Positions 34,977 to 43,024 of a stretch of 64,000 bases of DNA are shown piece after piece; the first letter of the stretch is position 1, and each line of letters starts with the position of its first letter. Position numbers and translations under genes: made by a program. The notes below the pieces were generated by a model. The model made no database searches and had not been told where the DNA came from. It worked only from the letters and a program-made list of their open reading frames with translations. Source of the DNA: Paenibacillus thermotolerans (GTDB lineage Bacteria; Bacillota; Bacilli; Paenibacillales; YIM-B00363); contig NZ_JAQZSG010000002.1 of the NCBI RefSeq assembly GCF_028745515.1, forward strand, positions 247,401 to 311,400, in the 5' to 3' direction.

Positions 34977-36131
34977 ATGAAAATCGTGCTGGCTCCCGAT
35001 AAGTTTAAGGGGAGTCTTTCTTCTATAGAGGCCGCTGAGGCGCTCGAGCGGGGCGTCCTTCGCGCGGCACCTTACGCCGAAGTGATTCGGGTGCCGATGG
35101 CGGACGGCGGGGAAGGGACCGTTGAGGCGCTGGTTTCCGCTACCGGGGGGGAATGGCGTACCCGGCTTGTGACGGGGCCTATGGGCGAGAAGGTGGAGGC
35201 TCGCTACGGGGTGCTTGGCGGCGGCGGGACCGCGGTCATCGAGATGGCTGCGGCATCGGGCTTGGCGCTTGTGCCTCCGGAGGTACGGGATGTGTCGGCG
35301 GCGACGACGTACGGAACGGGAGAGCTGATTCGGAGCGCGGTGTTGGAGGATGGCTGCCGCAAAATCATTCTCGGGCTAGGCGGCAGCGCGACGAACGACG
35401 GCGGCGTCGGCATGGCGCAGGCGCTGGGCGTGCGGTTTACGGATGCGGACGGGACCGAGATCGGGTTCGGCGGGGGCGGGCTGGCGCGGATTGCCGCGAT
35501 CGATGTTTCCGAAGCTGCGGCGCTGCTTGACGGGGTTGAGATCGTCGCGGCGTGCGACGTGACGAACCCGCTGTACGGCCCGTCGGGTGCGGCGTTTGTT
35601 TACGGGCCGCAGAAGGGCGGCAGCGGCGATGAGCTGGAGCGGCTCGACCGCGGGCTGCAGTGGCTCGCCGCGAAGGTGCGCGAGCAGCTTGGAATTGACG
35701 CCGCCGAGCTGCCGGGCGCCGGAGCGGCCGGCGGATTGGGCTACGGCGCGATCGTGTTTTTAGGCGCGGAGCTTCGCCGCGGCGTGGAGCTGGTGGCGGA
35801 CGCCGCGCGGCTGCCGTCGCTGCTTGCCGGCGCATCGTTGGTGCTGACCGGAGAGGGCAGGACGGATGCGCAATCGGCGAGCGGCAAGGTGCCGCAAGGG
35901 GTCGCTTGCGCGGCGCGCGCCGCGGGCGTGCCGGCCGTGTGCGTCTCGGGCGGCGTCGAGCCTGGAGCGGAGGCGCTGTACGAGCACGGGATGACCGCGC
36001 TGTTCAGCATAGCGGACGGTCCTTTGCCGCTCGACGAAGCGATCGCCCGTGCGCCCGAGCTGCTTGAGCGGGCCGCGGAAAACGTAGTGCGGTTGTTTAT
36101 GAGCAGGGGGGGCGGCGCTGTCCGGCGTTAG
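34977..36131 (+). CDS. Glycerate kinase (GlxK/GarK family)
   Basis: 384 residues from ATG 34977; a GTG at 34971 (two extra residues) sits closer to GGAGG and is also possible. The N-terminus MKIVLAPDKFKGSLSSIEAA is diagnostic of the family, as are RVPMADGGEGTVEALVSATG and the central LGGSATNDGGVGMAQALGV. LTGEGRTDAQSASGKVPQGV is near the C-terminus. Length is typical (about 380). It phosphorylates D-glycerate, feeding glyoxylate or sugar-acid breakdown into glycolysis. No other pathway gene lies nearby. It converges with the next gene with a 4-bp overlap. Confidence 0.95.
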   Translation: MKIVLAPDKFKGSLSSIEAAEALERGVLRAAPYAEVIRVPMADGGEGTVEALVSATGGEWRTRLVTGPMGEKVEARYGVLGGGGTAVIEMAAASGLALVPPEVRDVSAATTYGTGELIRSAVLEDGCRKIILGLGGSATNDGGVGMAQALGVRFTDADGTEIGFGGGGLARIAAIDVSEAAALLDGVEIVAACDVTNPLYGPSGAAFVYGPQKGGSGDELERLDRGLQWLAAKVREQLGIDAAELPGAGAAGGLGYGAIVFLGAELRRGVELVADAARLPSLLAGASLVLTGEGRTDAQSASGKVPQGVACAARAAGVPAVCVSGGVEPGAEALYEHGMTALFSIADGPLPLDEAIARAPELLERAAENVVRLFMSRGGGAVRR

Positions 36132-36754
36132 TCTGTTTGCCGGTTATGGTGCGGGCAATATTTTTTCATCAGCTCGATCGTCTCCGCATCCAAGTCTCGG
36201 TCTCGTTCGCCGAGCCCCGTCATAATATGCTCCGCTTTGGCTTTCGGGAAATTTTGCCCGAATTTGAATTTTGCCGTCATTTCCTTCACGGCGATTTTGA
36301 TGACGGCGACGCCCGCAATTTGCGGCTTGTACTTCGGATGGTCGGCGCGGATCGGCTCGTAACCGCCCTCCGGCTGCAGCTTTTCCATGAACGCGGAAAG
36401 GGCGGCGGCTTTCTCCGCGGGATCCTCTACGATTGAGGCTTCGCCGCGGGCGACGACCGATTTGAAGAAGGCGGTCGCGGGACAAGCCAGCACCGGATCG
36501 CTCCAATAAGACGGGATGATGCCGTATTCCTTGGCAACCGTGAAGGTGACCTTCGAATGCTGCTTGAGATCGGACATTTTTTGGCCGATTTTGCTGCCGT
36601 GCATGTAGAAGTTGCCGTCCGCATAAACGAAGTTAAGGGGCGTAATGTGCGGGTAGCCGTCGTCGCCGATCGTTCCCAGAAAGCCGAAGGTCATTTCCCT
36701 TAGAAATTCCTCAACCTCTTGTTCGTTCCCTACTGTAAACTCTTTTCTTCTCAT
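36128..36754 (-). CDS. Pyridoxamine 5'-phosphate oxidase-fold (PNPOx-like) flavoprotein
   Basis: 208 residues from ATG 36754 (protein begins MRRKEFTVGNEQEVEEFLRE). Upstream in-frame codons run through the operator repeats and are unlikely to be coding. FGFLGTIGDDGYPHITPLNF (about 22-41) and FYMHGSKIGQKMSDLKQHSK (about 47-66) are typical of the FMN-binding split-barrel family (PNPOx-like/NimA-like). It is probably a flavin- or heme-binding reductase or oxidase; whether it acts on vitamin B6 vitamers is unproven. It is divergent from a MocR regulator, a common arrangement in B6-related loci. Confidence 0.85.
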   Translation of the reverse strand: MRRKEFTVGNEQEVEEFLREMTFGFLGTIGDDGYPHITPLNFVYADGNFYMHGSKIGQKMSDLKQHSKVTFTVAKEYGIIPSYWSDPVLACPATAFFKSVVARGEASIVEDPAEKAAALSAFMEKLQPEGGYEPIRADHPKYKPQIAGVAVIKIAVKEMTAKFKFGQNFPKAKAEHIMTGLGERDRDLDAETIELMKKYCPHHNRQTD

Positions 36755-36802
36755 CTCGTTTTGTCGCTCCCCCGTTTTTGTTTGAAAATCATTGTAGTTC
36801 CA

Positions 36803-36904
36803 TAATTGACAATAAAAAAGATCCAATTTCGATAACTTTTTATAGTCCATTTTTAATTGACAATAAAATAGAACCGATTTAGATTGATTTTTATAGACCA
36901 ATTT
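36803..36904. promoter_or_regulatory. Tandem 51-bp direct repeats, likely MocR operators
   Basis: Two copies, 36803-36853 and 36854-36904, each starting TAATTGACAATAAAA and ending TTTTTATAGNCCANTTT, lie back to back in the divergent promoter region of the PNPOx-like and MocR genes. Each contains two related blocks (AGATCCAATTT and TAGTCCATTTT in copy 1; AGAACCGATTT and TAGACCAATTT in copy 2), with their CC cores at 36823, 36847, 36874 and 36898. The spacings are therefore 24, 27 and 24 bp. TTGACA and TATAG elements are embedded, so binding would overlap promoter elements. Binding by the adjacent MocR protein is inferred. Confidence 0.7.
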
Positions 36905-36931
36905 GGAGTCGAGGCGGCGATTGGCTTGGAT

Positions 36932-38488
36932 ATGCTGGCGCTTTACGATACGTATTCAACGATTTATAAGCAGAAATATTTGGCGTTATATCACGCGCTG
37001 CGGGAGGCGATCGTCGGCGGGGCGCTGGCCGAAGGCGAGCGGCTGCCTTCCAGCCGGTCGTTCGCCGGCGCTTACGGCTTGTCCCGAGGGACGGTGAGCC
37101 TCGCATATGATATGCTGGCGGAGGAAGGATATGTTATCCGCGGCGTGGGGAGCGGTACGTATGCGGCGTTTCGCGGCGGCGGGGCCGGCGCGGACGCGGT
37201 TGCGGGTGCTGCGGCAGCCGGCGGAGCGGATGCGGCTGAGGAGGCTGCGGCTCCGGCGGCGCCGTCCGTGCCGATGTCCGCCTGGGCCCAGCGGCTCGCG
37301 CGAATGCGGCTGCGTGAAGCCGCGCAGCCGGGTGCGACGGTGAATTTCTCCACCGTCGGGTTGGACACCGCCGCATTCCCGGCGGCGGAGTGGAACCGGG
37401 CCGTCTTCGCGGCGGCCCGCAGCAGCGGCGTCGGAGGCTACGACGCCTTCATCGCGCAAGGGTACCGGCCCTTGCGCGAAGCGATCGCGCGCCATCTCGG
37501 GCGCACGCGGGGCATTGCGACGACGGCGGAGCACGTCGTCGTCGTCAACGGCTCGATGCAGGCGCTGGCGCTGCTCGTGCAATTGCTCGTCGACCCCGGA
37601 GACCCGGTCGTCGTCGAGCACCCGGGCTTCTCCGGAACGTCCCGCGCCGTTGAGGCGGCGGGCGGCGTTCCGCTGCTCGCCCCGGTGGACGCCCAAGGCA
37701 TCGTGCCAGCGCCTTGGGACGCCCGCGTGCTCGTCGTGACGCCGAACCGCCAGTTCCCGACCGGCGCCGTGCTGCCGCTCGAGCGCCGCCAGCAGCTGCT
37801 GCGCTGGGCTGCCGAGCGCGGCGCCGTCATTATCGAGGACGATTACGACAGCGAGTTTCGGCACGGCGGCCGTCCGCTCGAACCTTTGAAGTCGGTCGAT
37901 CGGGAGGGGCGGGTCGTGTTTGTGGGAACCTTTTCGCGGACGTTGTTTACGGGGCTTCGGCTCGGCTACGCAGTGGTGCCGGATTCGCTGCTTGATTTGT
38001 TCGTTAAGCTGAAGCAGCTGTATGAGCCGCATCCTTCGGGTGCGACGGAGCAGCGGGCGCTTGCGTCCTTTATGAGCGGGGGGCATTATGAGCGGCACTT
38101 GCGCCGGATGAAGCGGATATACAGCGCCAAGTACGAAACGATGTACGGCTTATTCCGCGAACGGCTGTCGGATTGGTTCGACCCTCGGCCCCAGGATGCG
38201 GGCTTGCATCTGTATTGCCTCTGCCGCAAGCCTCATGAGGAGTATCGGCGCTTGACCGAGCGATGCCGGGAAAGGGGCGTGACTTGGGCGGACGTTTCCT
38301 TCCGGAGAGAAGGGGAGACCGTAACCGCAGCATGCTTCGGATTTGCGGGCTTGTCTCCGGCTCAAATCAAGCTCGGGGTGGAGATCATTCGCGAGGAAGG
38401 GGCATGCTCCGAGAGCGGTCCGGCTGAAATCATGTCCGATTCCGAATGCGCAATACAACAATTTATAGGTTCAGGGAGCAACCGATGA
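36932..38488 (+). CDS. MocR/PdxR-type GntR-aminotransferase regulator, PLP lysine replaced
   Basis: 518 residues from ATG 36932; a TTG at 36926 is better spaced from GAGGCGG and cannot be excluded. A GntR winged helix fills residues 1-75 (LPSSRSFAGAYGLSRGTVSL). An Ala/Gly/Glu-rich linker follows to about 125, then an aminotransferase class I fold with VEHPGFSGTSRAVEAAGG, NRQFPTGAVLPLERRQQLL and IIEDDYDSEFRHGGRPLEPL. The block GTFSRTLFTGLRLGY normally reads GTFSKTL..., where Lys holds PLP as a Schiff base; here it is Arg. It is divergent from the PNPOx-like gene. Its tail overlaps the next gene (ATGA). Confidence 0.88.
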   Translation: MLALYDTYSTIYKQKYLALYHALREAIVGGALAEGERLPSSRSFAGAYGLSRGTVSLAYDMLAEEGYVIRGVGSGTYAAFRGGGAGADAVAGAAAAGGADAAEEAAAPAAPSVPMSAWAQRLARMRLREAAQPGATVNFSTVGLDTAAFPAAEWNRAVFAAARSSGVGGYDAFIAQGYRPLREAIARHLGRTRGIATTAEHVVVVNGSMQALALLVQLLVDPGDPVVVEHPGFSGTSRAVEAAGGVPLLAPVDAQGIVPAPWDARVLVVTPNRQFPTGAVLPLERRQQLLRWAAERGAVIIEDDYDSEFRHGGRPLEPLKSVDREGRVVFVGTFSRTLFTGLRLGYAVVPDSLLDLFVKLKQLYEPHPSGATEQRALASFMSGGHYERHLRRMKRIYSAKYETMYGLFRERLSDWFDPRPQDAGLHLYCLCRKPHEEYRRLTERCRERGVTWADVSFRREGETVTAACFGFAGLSPAQIKLGVEIIREEGACSESGPAEIMSDSECAIQQFIGSGSNR

Positions 38489-39618
38489 AAATAATTCTTG
38501 TAGATGACGAGAGGCTTGCTTTGAATTATCTCGAGCATCAGCTCCAAAAAATAGCGGATGTTCGCATTGTGGGGAAGTTCGACGATCCGATTGCGGGTAA
38601 GGAAAGCATTCTTCGCGAAGATGTCGATGTGGCGTTCCTGGATATCCAAATGCTTGAAACGAACGGAATTGAGCTGGCCGAACAAATATTGGAGCACAAG
38701 CCTAAACTAAATATAGTGTTTGTAACGGCCTATAACGATTATGCCATTCAAGCGTTCGAGCTGAATGCGCTGGATTACGTGCTGAAGCCGGTCGGTACGG
38801 AACGTTTATTGAAAACCATACAGCGAATCCAAGAGCGTCTCGGGGAAGCGTCCGCCGCTTCGCGGCCGAAAGTAAAAAACATTCAATTGAAAATGTTTCA
38901 GCATATATCCATTCAGTCCGAAGAACATCATTTCGCAACGATTCGTTGGCGCACGACCAAAGCTCAGGAGCTGTTTCTGTATTTGCTTCAAAACCGGGAG
39001 CAGCTTGTTCGGAAGTCTGCGTTGATCGAATTGCTTTGGCCCGAATTCGAGCCTGGCAAGGCCTATTCGCATTTATATACGGCGGTTTATCACGTTCGGA
39101 AAACGTTGGAACCATACGGCGCTTATATCAAAATAGCGAATGCGACGGAAGGGTATATTTTGCATACTGAGCATGTGCTGATCGATGTGGAGGAATGGGA
39201 GCAGCGTATCCAATCGGGACCGCCGGTAACCGCCGAAACAATTGATCATTACGAGAGGGTCATGGTTCTGTACGCAGGAGATTATTTGCAGGGATTTGAT
39301 TACTGGTGGGCGGAGAGCGAGCGCCAGCGGTTAAAAATACTATGGCTCCGCATGTCCTTCCGTTTGGCCGAATGGTATGTTTCTTGCGGCCGGCGGGAGA
39401 AAGCGATGGAGAAGTATCTCGAAATATGCGACCGGTATCCGCAAGCGGAAGAAGCGCATTTCGCCTTGATGAAACTGTTTTCCGCAATGAATAATCACTT
39501 ATTGGTGCATCGTCAGTATCGTTTGCTGACAACCGTGCTAATGGAAGAAATAAACGAGAAGCCGAGCCCGTACATTACCGAATGGTATAATCGTTGGAAT
39601 CAAGAAACTAAGGAATGA
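38485..39618 (+). CDS. Response regulator: REC, winged helix, BTAD
   Basis: 377 residues, ATG 38485 overlapping the MocR stop, with CAGGGAG upstream. The REC domain (1-120) has DDE at 7-9, phospho-acceptor Asp53 in AFLDIQM, the T in FVTAYND and Lys in YVLKPV. A SARP-like winged helix (about 150-230, WRTTKAQELFLYLLQNREQL) and bacterial transcriptional activator domain (about 240-370) follow. It is probably the partner of the convergent hybrid kinase 31 bp away. Coupling to a MocR gene is unexpected. Confidence 0.88.
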   Translation: MKIILVDDERLALNYLEHQLQKIADVRIVGKFDDPIAGKESILREDVDVAFLDIQMLETNGIELAEQILEHKPKLNIVFVTAYNDYAIQAFELNALDYVLKPVGTERLLKTIQRIQERLGEASAASRPKVKNIQLKMFQHISIQSEEHHFATIRWRTTKAQELFLYLLQNREQLVRKSALIELLWPEFEPGKAYSHLYTAVYHVRKTLEPYGAYIKIANATEGYILHTEHVLIDVEEWEQRIQSGPPVTAETIDHYERVMVLYAGDYLQGFDYWWAESERQRLKILWLRMSFRLAEWYVSCGRREKAMEKYLEICDRYPQAEEAHFALMKLFSAMNNHLLVHRQYRLLTTVLMEEINEKPSPYITEWYNRWNQETKE

Positions 39619-39639
39619 ACCCGCGCTGTTCATTCCTTA
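39609..39639. terminator. Bidirectional hairpin between response regulator and kinase
   Basis: TAAGGAATGAAC (39609-39620) pairs perfectly with GTTCATTCCTTA (39628-39639) across a 7-base loop. It overlaps the response regulator's stop codon and is followed by ATTCAAGTTTTATTG. It separates two convergent genes, so it can serve both strands. Confidence 0.75.
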
Positions 39640-39648
39640 ATTCAAGTT

Positions 39649-42600
39649 TTATTGTTTCGGGACTTGAAAAGCGACAACCGTCCCCTGACCGGGAGCGCTC
39701 CGAATTTGCAAACCTTTGCCGTACAGCTGTTTGAGGCGGCGATCCGTATTGCGAAGACCGATTCCATTGCCGGAGCCCGAAAGTTTAAGCGCCTGCTCCC
39801 ATGTTTCTTCGTTCATTCCGACACCGTCATCGCTTATGCATATATTTATATGGTCCTTCTCATCGGTAATCCGAATATGGATTGTTCCGCCGCGGGAACG
39901 CCGCAATATTCCGTGATTCACGGCGTTCTCGACGAGTGTTTGGATGGACAGAGGAGGCAAAAGAAAAGAAATGTTCGCATCCAGCCGCCATTGTACATCA
40001 AGCCGTTCCCCGAACCGTTCCTTCTCGATGTATAAATAGGATCGAACGAGGGCGAGCTCGCGTTCGATCGAAACGATGCGATCGGAGTTGTGAAAGTCGA
40101 TGCTCATGCGCAAGTAATTGCTGAATTGTTCAAGCAGCATTTGCATCTTTGCCATATCCATCGTTCCGAGCGCGGCGATCGAATTTAACGTGTTAAACAG
40201 GAAATGCGGTTGAATCTGAGATTGAAGCCAAGCGGCTTCGAGACGCATCCGTTCCTCGATCGACAGCTTCAGCTCGGTTAACGCGCGCACCCGGGATCTG
40301 AGCTCCCACGAATCCACCGGCTTCGTCACATAATCGTTCGCGCCCGATTGAAAGCCGGCAACGATATCTTCGGAACGACTTCTCGCCGTCAACAGAAGAA
40401 TGGGGAGTTCGGAAACCGAGAATCGTTCACGAATGATGCGAGTCAATTCATAGCCGGATATGTGAGGCATCATCACATCCGAAATCATGAGATCATAATG
40501 TTCCTTTTCCAGCTTGGCTATCGCCTCTAAGGCGCTCGTAGCGGTGGATATGCGATATTGCGCGGCGCCGAGTATTTCCGCAACTATTTTCAAATTTATG
40601 CTGTCGTCGTCAACGACCAATAGTTTCGGTTTGCTTGCCCCGGCGGTTGAAGCCGAAGCGAAAGCTGCGCCGGTCATGTCCGATCCGGCGGCGGCGGCTT
40701 CGTAACGGACGGCGGCAGGTAACGGCGACTCGTCTTCCGAATATTCGGCACCTTCCGATAAGGGCAGGGTGAAGGTAAAGACCGTGCCTTGTCCGAGAGC
40801 GGATTCGACCTTTATCGTACCGCCATGAAGCTCAACCAGCTGTTTGCAAATGCTTAACCCAAGACCGAACCCCGCGCTTGCTCTTTCCATATTCGAACGG
40901 CCTTGTTCGTAGGGTAAAAATATTGTCCGCTGCGTTTCTTCGTCCATTCCGATTCCGGTGTCGCTAATATGAATGTGCGCCAAGCCGTTCTTGATCGTGG
41001 CGCGGACTGCAATCTCTCCTTCATCCGTGAATTTGATCGCATTATGAAGCAAATTAAACATGATTTGAATAACCCTGTTTTCATCCGCCAAGACAGGAGG
41101 GAAAGCGTCGTCAATGCCGATGCGAAATCGAATGGGTTTGCCTTCGAGCATAAATCTGAACATTTCGTGTACGCCGGCAACGACGGATTGCACCCGCAGT
41201 TTTGCGATCTGCAAACGAATGGTGTTCTCTTTCAGACGCGCTACGTCCAGCAGATTATCCAGCATCAGCGACATCCGTTTGGAAACGGCGACCTGAAGCT
41301 CCAATCTTTTTCTGTGATCGTCGTTTGCCGGATTGTCGGCATCGTCCAACACGCTTTGCGTGATATTGATGATGCCGTGCAGCGGAATTCTCAATTCATG
41401 CGATGTATTGACGAGAAACTCGTCTTTTTGTTGGTTGGCCGTTTGGAGCTTTTCCGCAAGCTGCTTCGTTTGCAAATTCGCCCGAAAGAATCGCTTGAAC
41501 CAAAAAGCCGCGAAGCAGAACACGGCTATCATCAAATCGAACGGGTAATGCATCATATGGATTGAAGCTCTGCCTTTAATGATGGTCCACATCACGTTTG
41601 CCGCAAAGGCGGTACAGCCGAGCAGCAGGTAAATGACGTCTTCTTTCTTTTTGACCGCAGATTGCAAAATAGAGCCCGAGATGAATACCGAAATCAGCAG
41701 GGTCGCCGCGAGAAATATTTTGATGGACGGAGCTGCGTATTGAGACGGCGCGAATAAGACAAACATCGAATATGCAATGCAATAAACCGCAAACCACCGC
41801 AATAATTTGGGGCTGCCGCAGTCGGGATACATATGGTTCAGCAGCGGCGGTAAACATGAAGCCGTGCCAATGTAGGACAAGAGAGCAATCTTTAAAAATA
41901 TTTCATACGGCAAAGGAAACCAGATCAACAGCAATTTGTCATCCGAGACCAAAACGGTGACGATCGCACTGAAGATTAATAAAGAAAATAAGAGCATTCC
42001 TTTGTTTGCCGCCCCCAGGAAATACAGCATAACGGCATAAATTCCGTGTATGAAAAAAACAATGCACAGCATAAATTGCAAGCCCATAGAGAACAGGCTT
42101 CGGTGATCTACGGCTTCCACCGATCCTAATCGAATGGGCTGCGTTATGCCGCCGTCTCCCGCGTGATTCGAGACTTGAATGATCATTTCGATGACATTGC
42201 TGCCGTGAGGCAAGGTAACGGAGTAAGGGACATGCCTTGCCTGATGCAAATCCCTCCGTTCGGCCGGATGCCCTTCTCCCGCGGCGAACCTTCCGTTGAT
42301 ATACACGGCGGATGCGGTCCTAATTTCATTGATCCGCAATATTACATTTTGTTCTTTATGGTCATCGAGCAGGATCCGCAGTCTATACGTACCATAATGA
42401 AACGAAGCGTCAGCATCGGTTGGAAAAGCATGATTCCATTTTCCCGGAACTTGTATAAATTTTTTCTCATATACGGACGAAACGGCGTTCTTTCCGTCGG
42501 TTTCGGGCCGGATCAAGCGAGAGGGGAAAAACTCCCATTCCCCATTCAATGTAATGGTATGGTTCTCGGGGATCGGCCATCCTCGCAGGTCTAGTACGCC

Positions 42601-42717
42601 ATTGATCGCTTGCGGATGTTCAATTGTTTTTTGGAATCCGAGCCACGTTAGACGCATCCCTGTTATGGCCGTCAGAAACAGGACAACGATTAAGATGATC
42701 TTTTTGTTAGATAGCAT
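39649..42717 (-). CDS. 7TM-DISM hybrid histidine kinase with two transmitter modules
   Basis: 1022 residues, ATG 42717. Signal anchor (5-25); an extracellular jelly-roll sensor (about 40-195, LNGEWEFFPSRLI at its start); seven membrane segments (about 205-410); HisKA with phospho-His near 441 (NTSHELRIPLHG) and HATPase (NLLHNAIKFTDEG, GFGLGLSICKQLV). Then comes REC (about 698-812, Asp747 in ISDVMM) and a second, LytS-type transmitter with His838 in IQPHFLFNTLNS and its own HATPase (VENAVNHGI; GNGIGLRNTDRRL). No ribosome site lies directly before the ATG. It probably signals to the convergent REC-BTAD regulator. The ligand is unknown; the jelly-roll suggests a carbohydrate. Confidence 0.92.
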   Translation of the reverse strand: MLSNKKIILIVVLFLTAITGMRLTWLGFQKTIEHPQAINGVLDLRGWPIPENHTITLNGEWEFFPSRLIRPETDGKNAVSSVYEKKFIQVPGKWNHAFPTDADASFHYGTYRLRILLDDHKEQNVILRINEIRTASAVYINGRFAAGEGHPAERRDLHQARHVPYSVTLPHGSNVIEMIIQVSNHAGDGGITQPIRLGSVEAVDHRSLFSMGLQFMLCIVFFIHGIYAVMLYFLGAANKGMLLFSLLIFSAIVTVLVSDDKLLLIWFPLPYEIFLKIALLSYIGTASCLPPLLNHMYPDCGSPKLLRWFAVYCIAYSMFVLFAPSQYAAPSIKIFLAATLLISVFISGSILQSAVKKKEDVIYLLLGCTAFAANVMWTIIKGRASIHMMHYPFDLMIAVFCFAAFWFKRFFRANLQTKQLAEKLQTANQQKDEFLVNTSHELRIPLHGIINITQSVLDDADNPANDDHRKRLELQVAVSKRMSLMLDNLLDVARLKENTIRLQIAKLRVQSVVAGVHEMFRFMLEGKPIRFRIGIDDAFPPVLADENRVIQIMFNLLHNAIKFTDEGEIAVRATIKNGLAHIHISDTGIGMDEETQRTIFLPYEQGRSNMERASAGFGLGLSICKQLVELHGGTIKVESALGQGTVFTFTLPLSEGAEYSEDESPLPAAVRYEAAAAGSDMTGAAFASASTAGASKPKLLVVDDDSINLKIVAEILGAAQYRISTATSALEAIAKLEKEHYDLMISDVMMPHISGYELTRIIRERFSVSELPILLLTARSRSEDIVAGFQSGANDYVTKPVDSWELRSRVRALTELKLSIEERMRLEAAWLQSQIQPHFLFNTLNSIAALGTMDMAKMQMLLEQFSNYLRMSIDFHNSDRIVSIERELALVRSYLYIEKERFGERLDVQWRLDANISFLLPPLSIQTLVENAVNHGILRRSRGGTIHIRITDEKDHINICISDDGVGMNEETWEQALKLSGSGNGIGLRNTDRRLKQLYGKGLQIRSAPGQGTVVAFQVPKQ

Positions 42718-43024
42718 AATGGGCTACTATTCGCGCTGCATCTTCATTCTCCTGCTTGTCTAGAAATTGTTGAGTTCGTCGTGTGACAATGCGGATGATA
42801 AATTAGAACGTTACCGGAGCGAAGATGAAGACTGGAGTGGAATAGGTGTATATAGAAGGCAGTTACAACTATTAAGCATCGCGGCCAAAAGGTTATCTTC
42901 GAAGACTTACATAGAGCTTTGTAAAGAAATTGTAGAGGTACCGGCGGTACAATTTTTTATTGGAAAAATTGTTGACGGACATAAATATTTTATTTTGCAT
43001 GATTTACAACGGGAGGGTAATGGA
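42718..43024. other. Divergent intergenic region with leader hairpin
   Basis: 307 bp between the kinase and the large SLH gene. On the minus strand a 6-codon reading (MKMQRE, 42747-42727) has a good AGGAG site just ahead of the kinase start. On the plus strand AAATTGTA (42927-42934) pairs with TACAATTT (42948-42955) around a 13-base loop and runs into TTTTTT, a terminator-like hairpin about 70 bp before the SLH gene start. TTGACG at 42973 may be a -35 element beyond it. No gene of size is visible. Confidence 0.5.

Noticed and set aside
36755-36901. In-frame N-terminal extension of the PNPOx-like protein
   Set aside because: It is produced by the two direct repeats (sequence FYCQL appears twice) and has no homology to the family; it is regulatory DNA.
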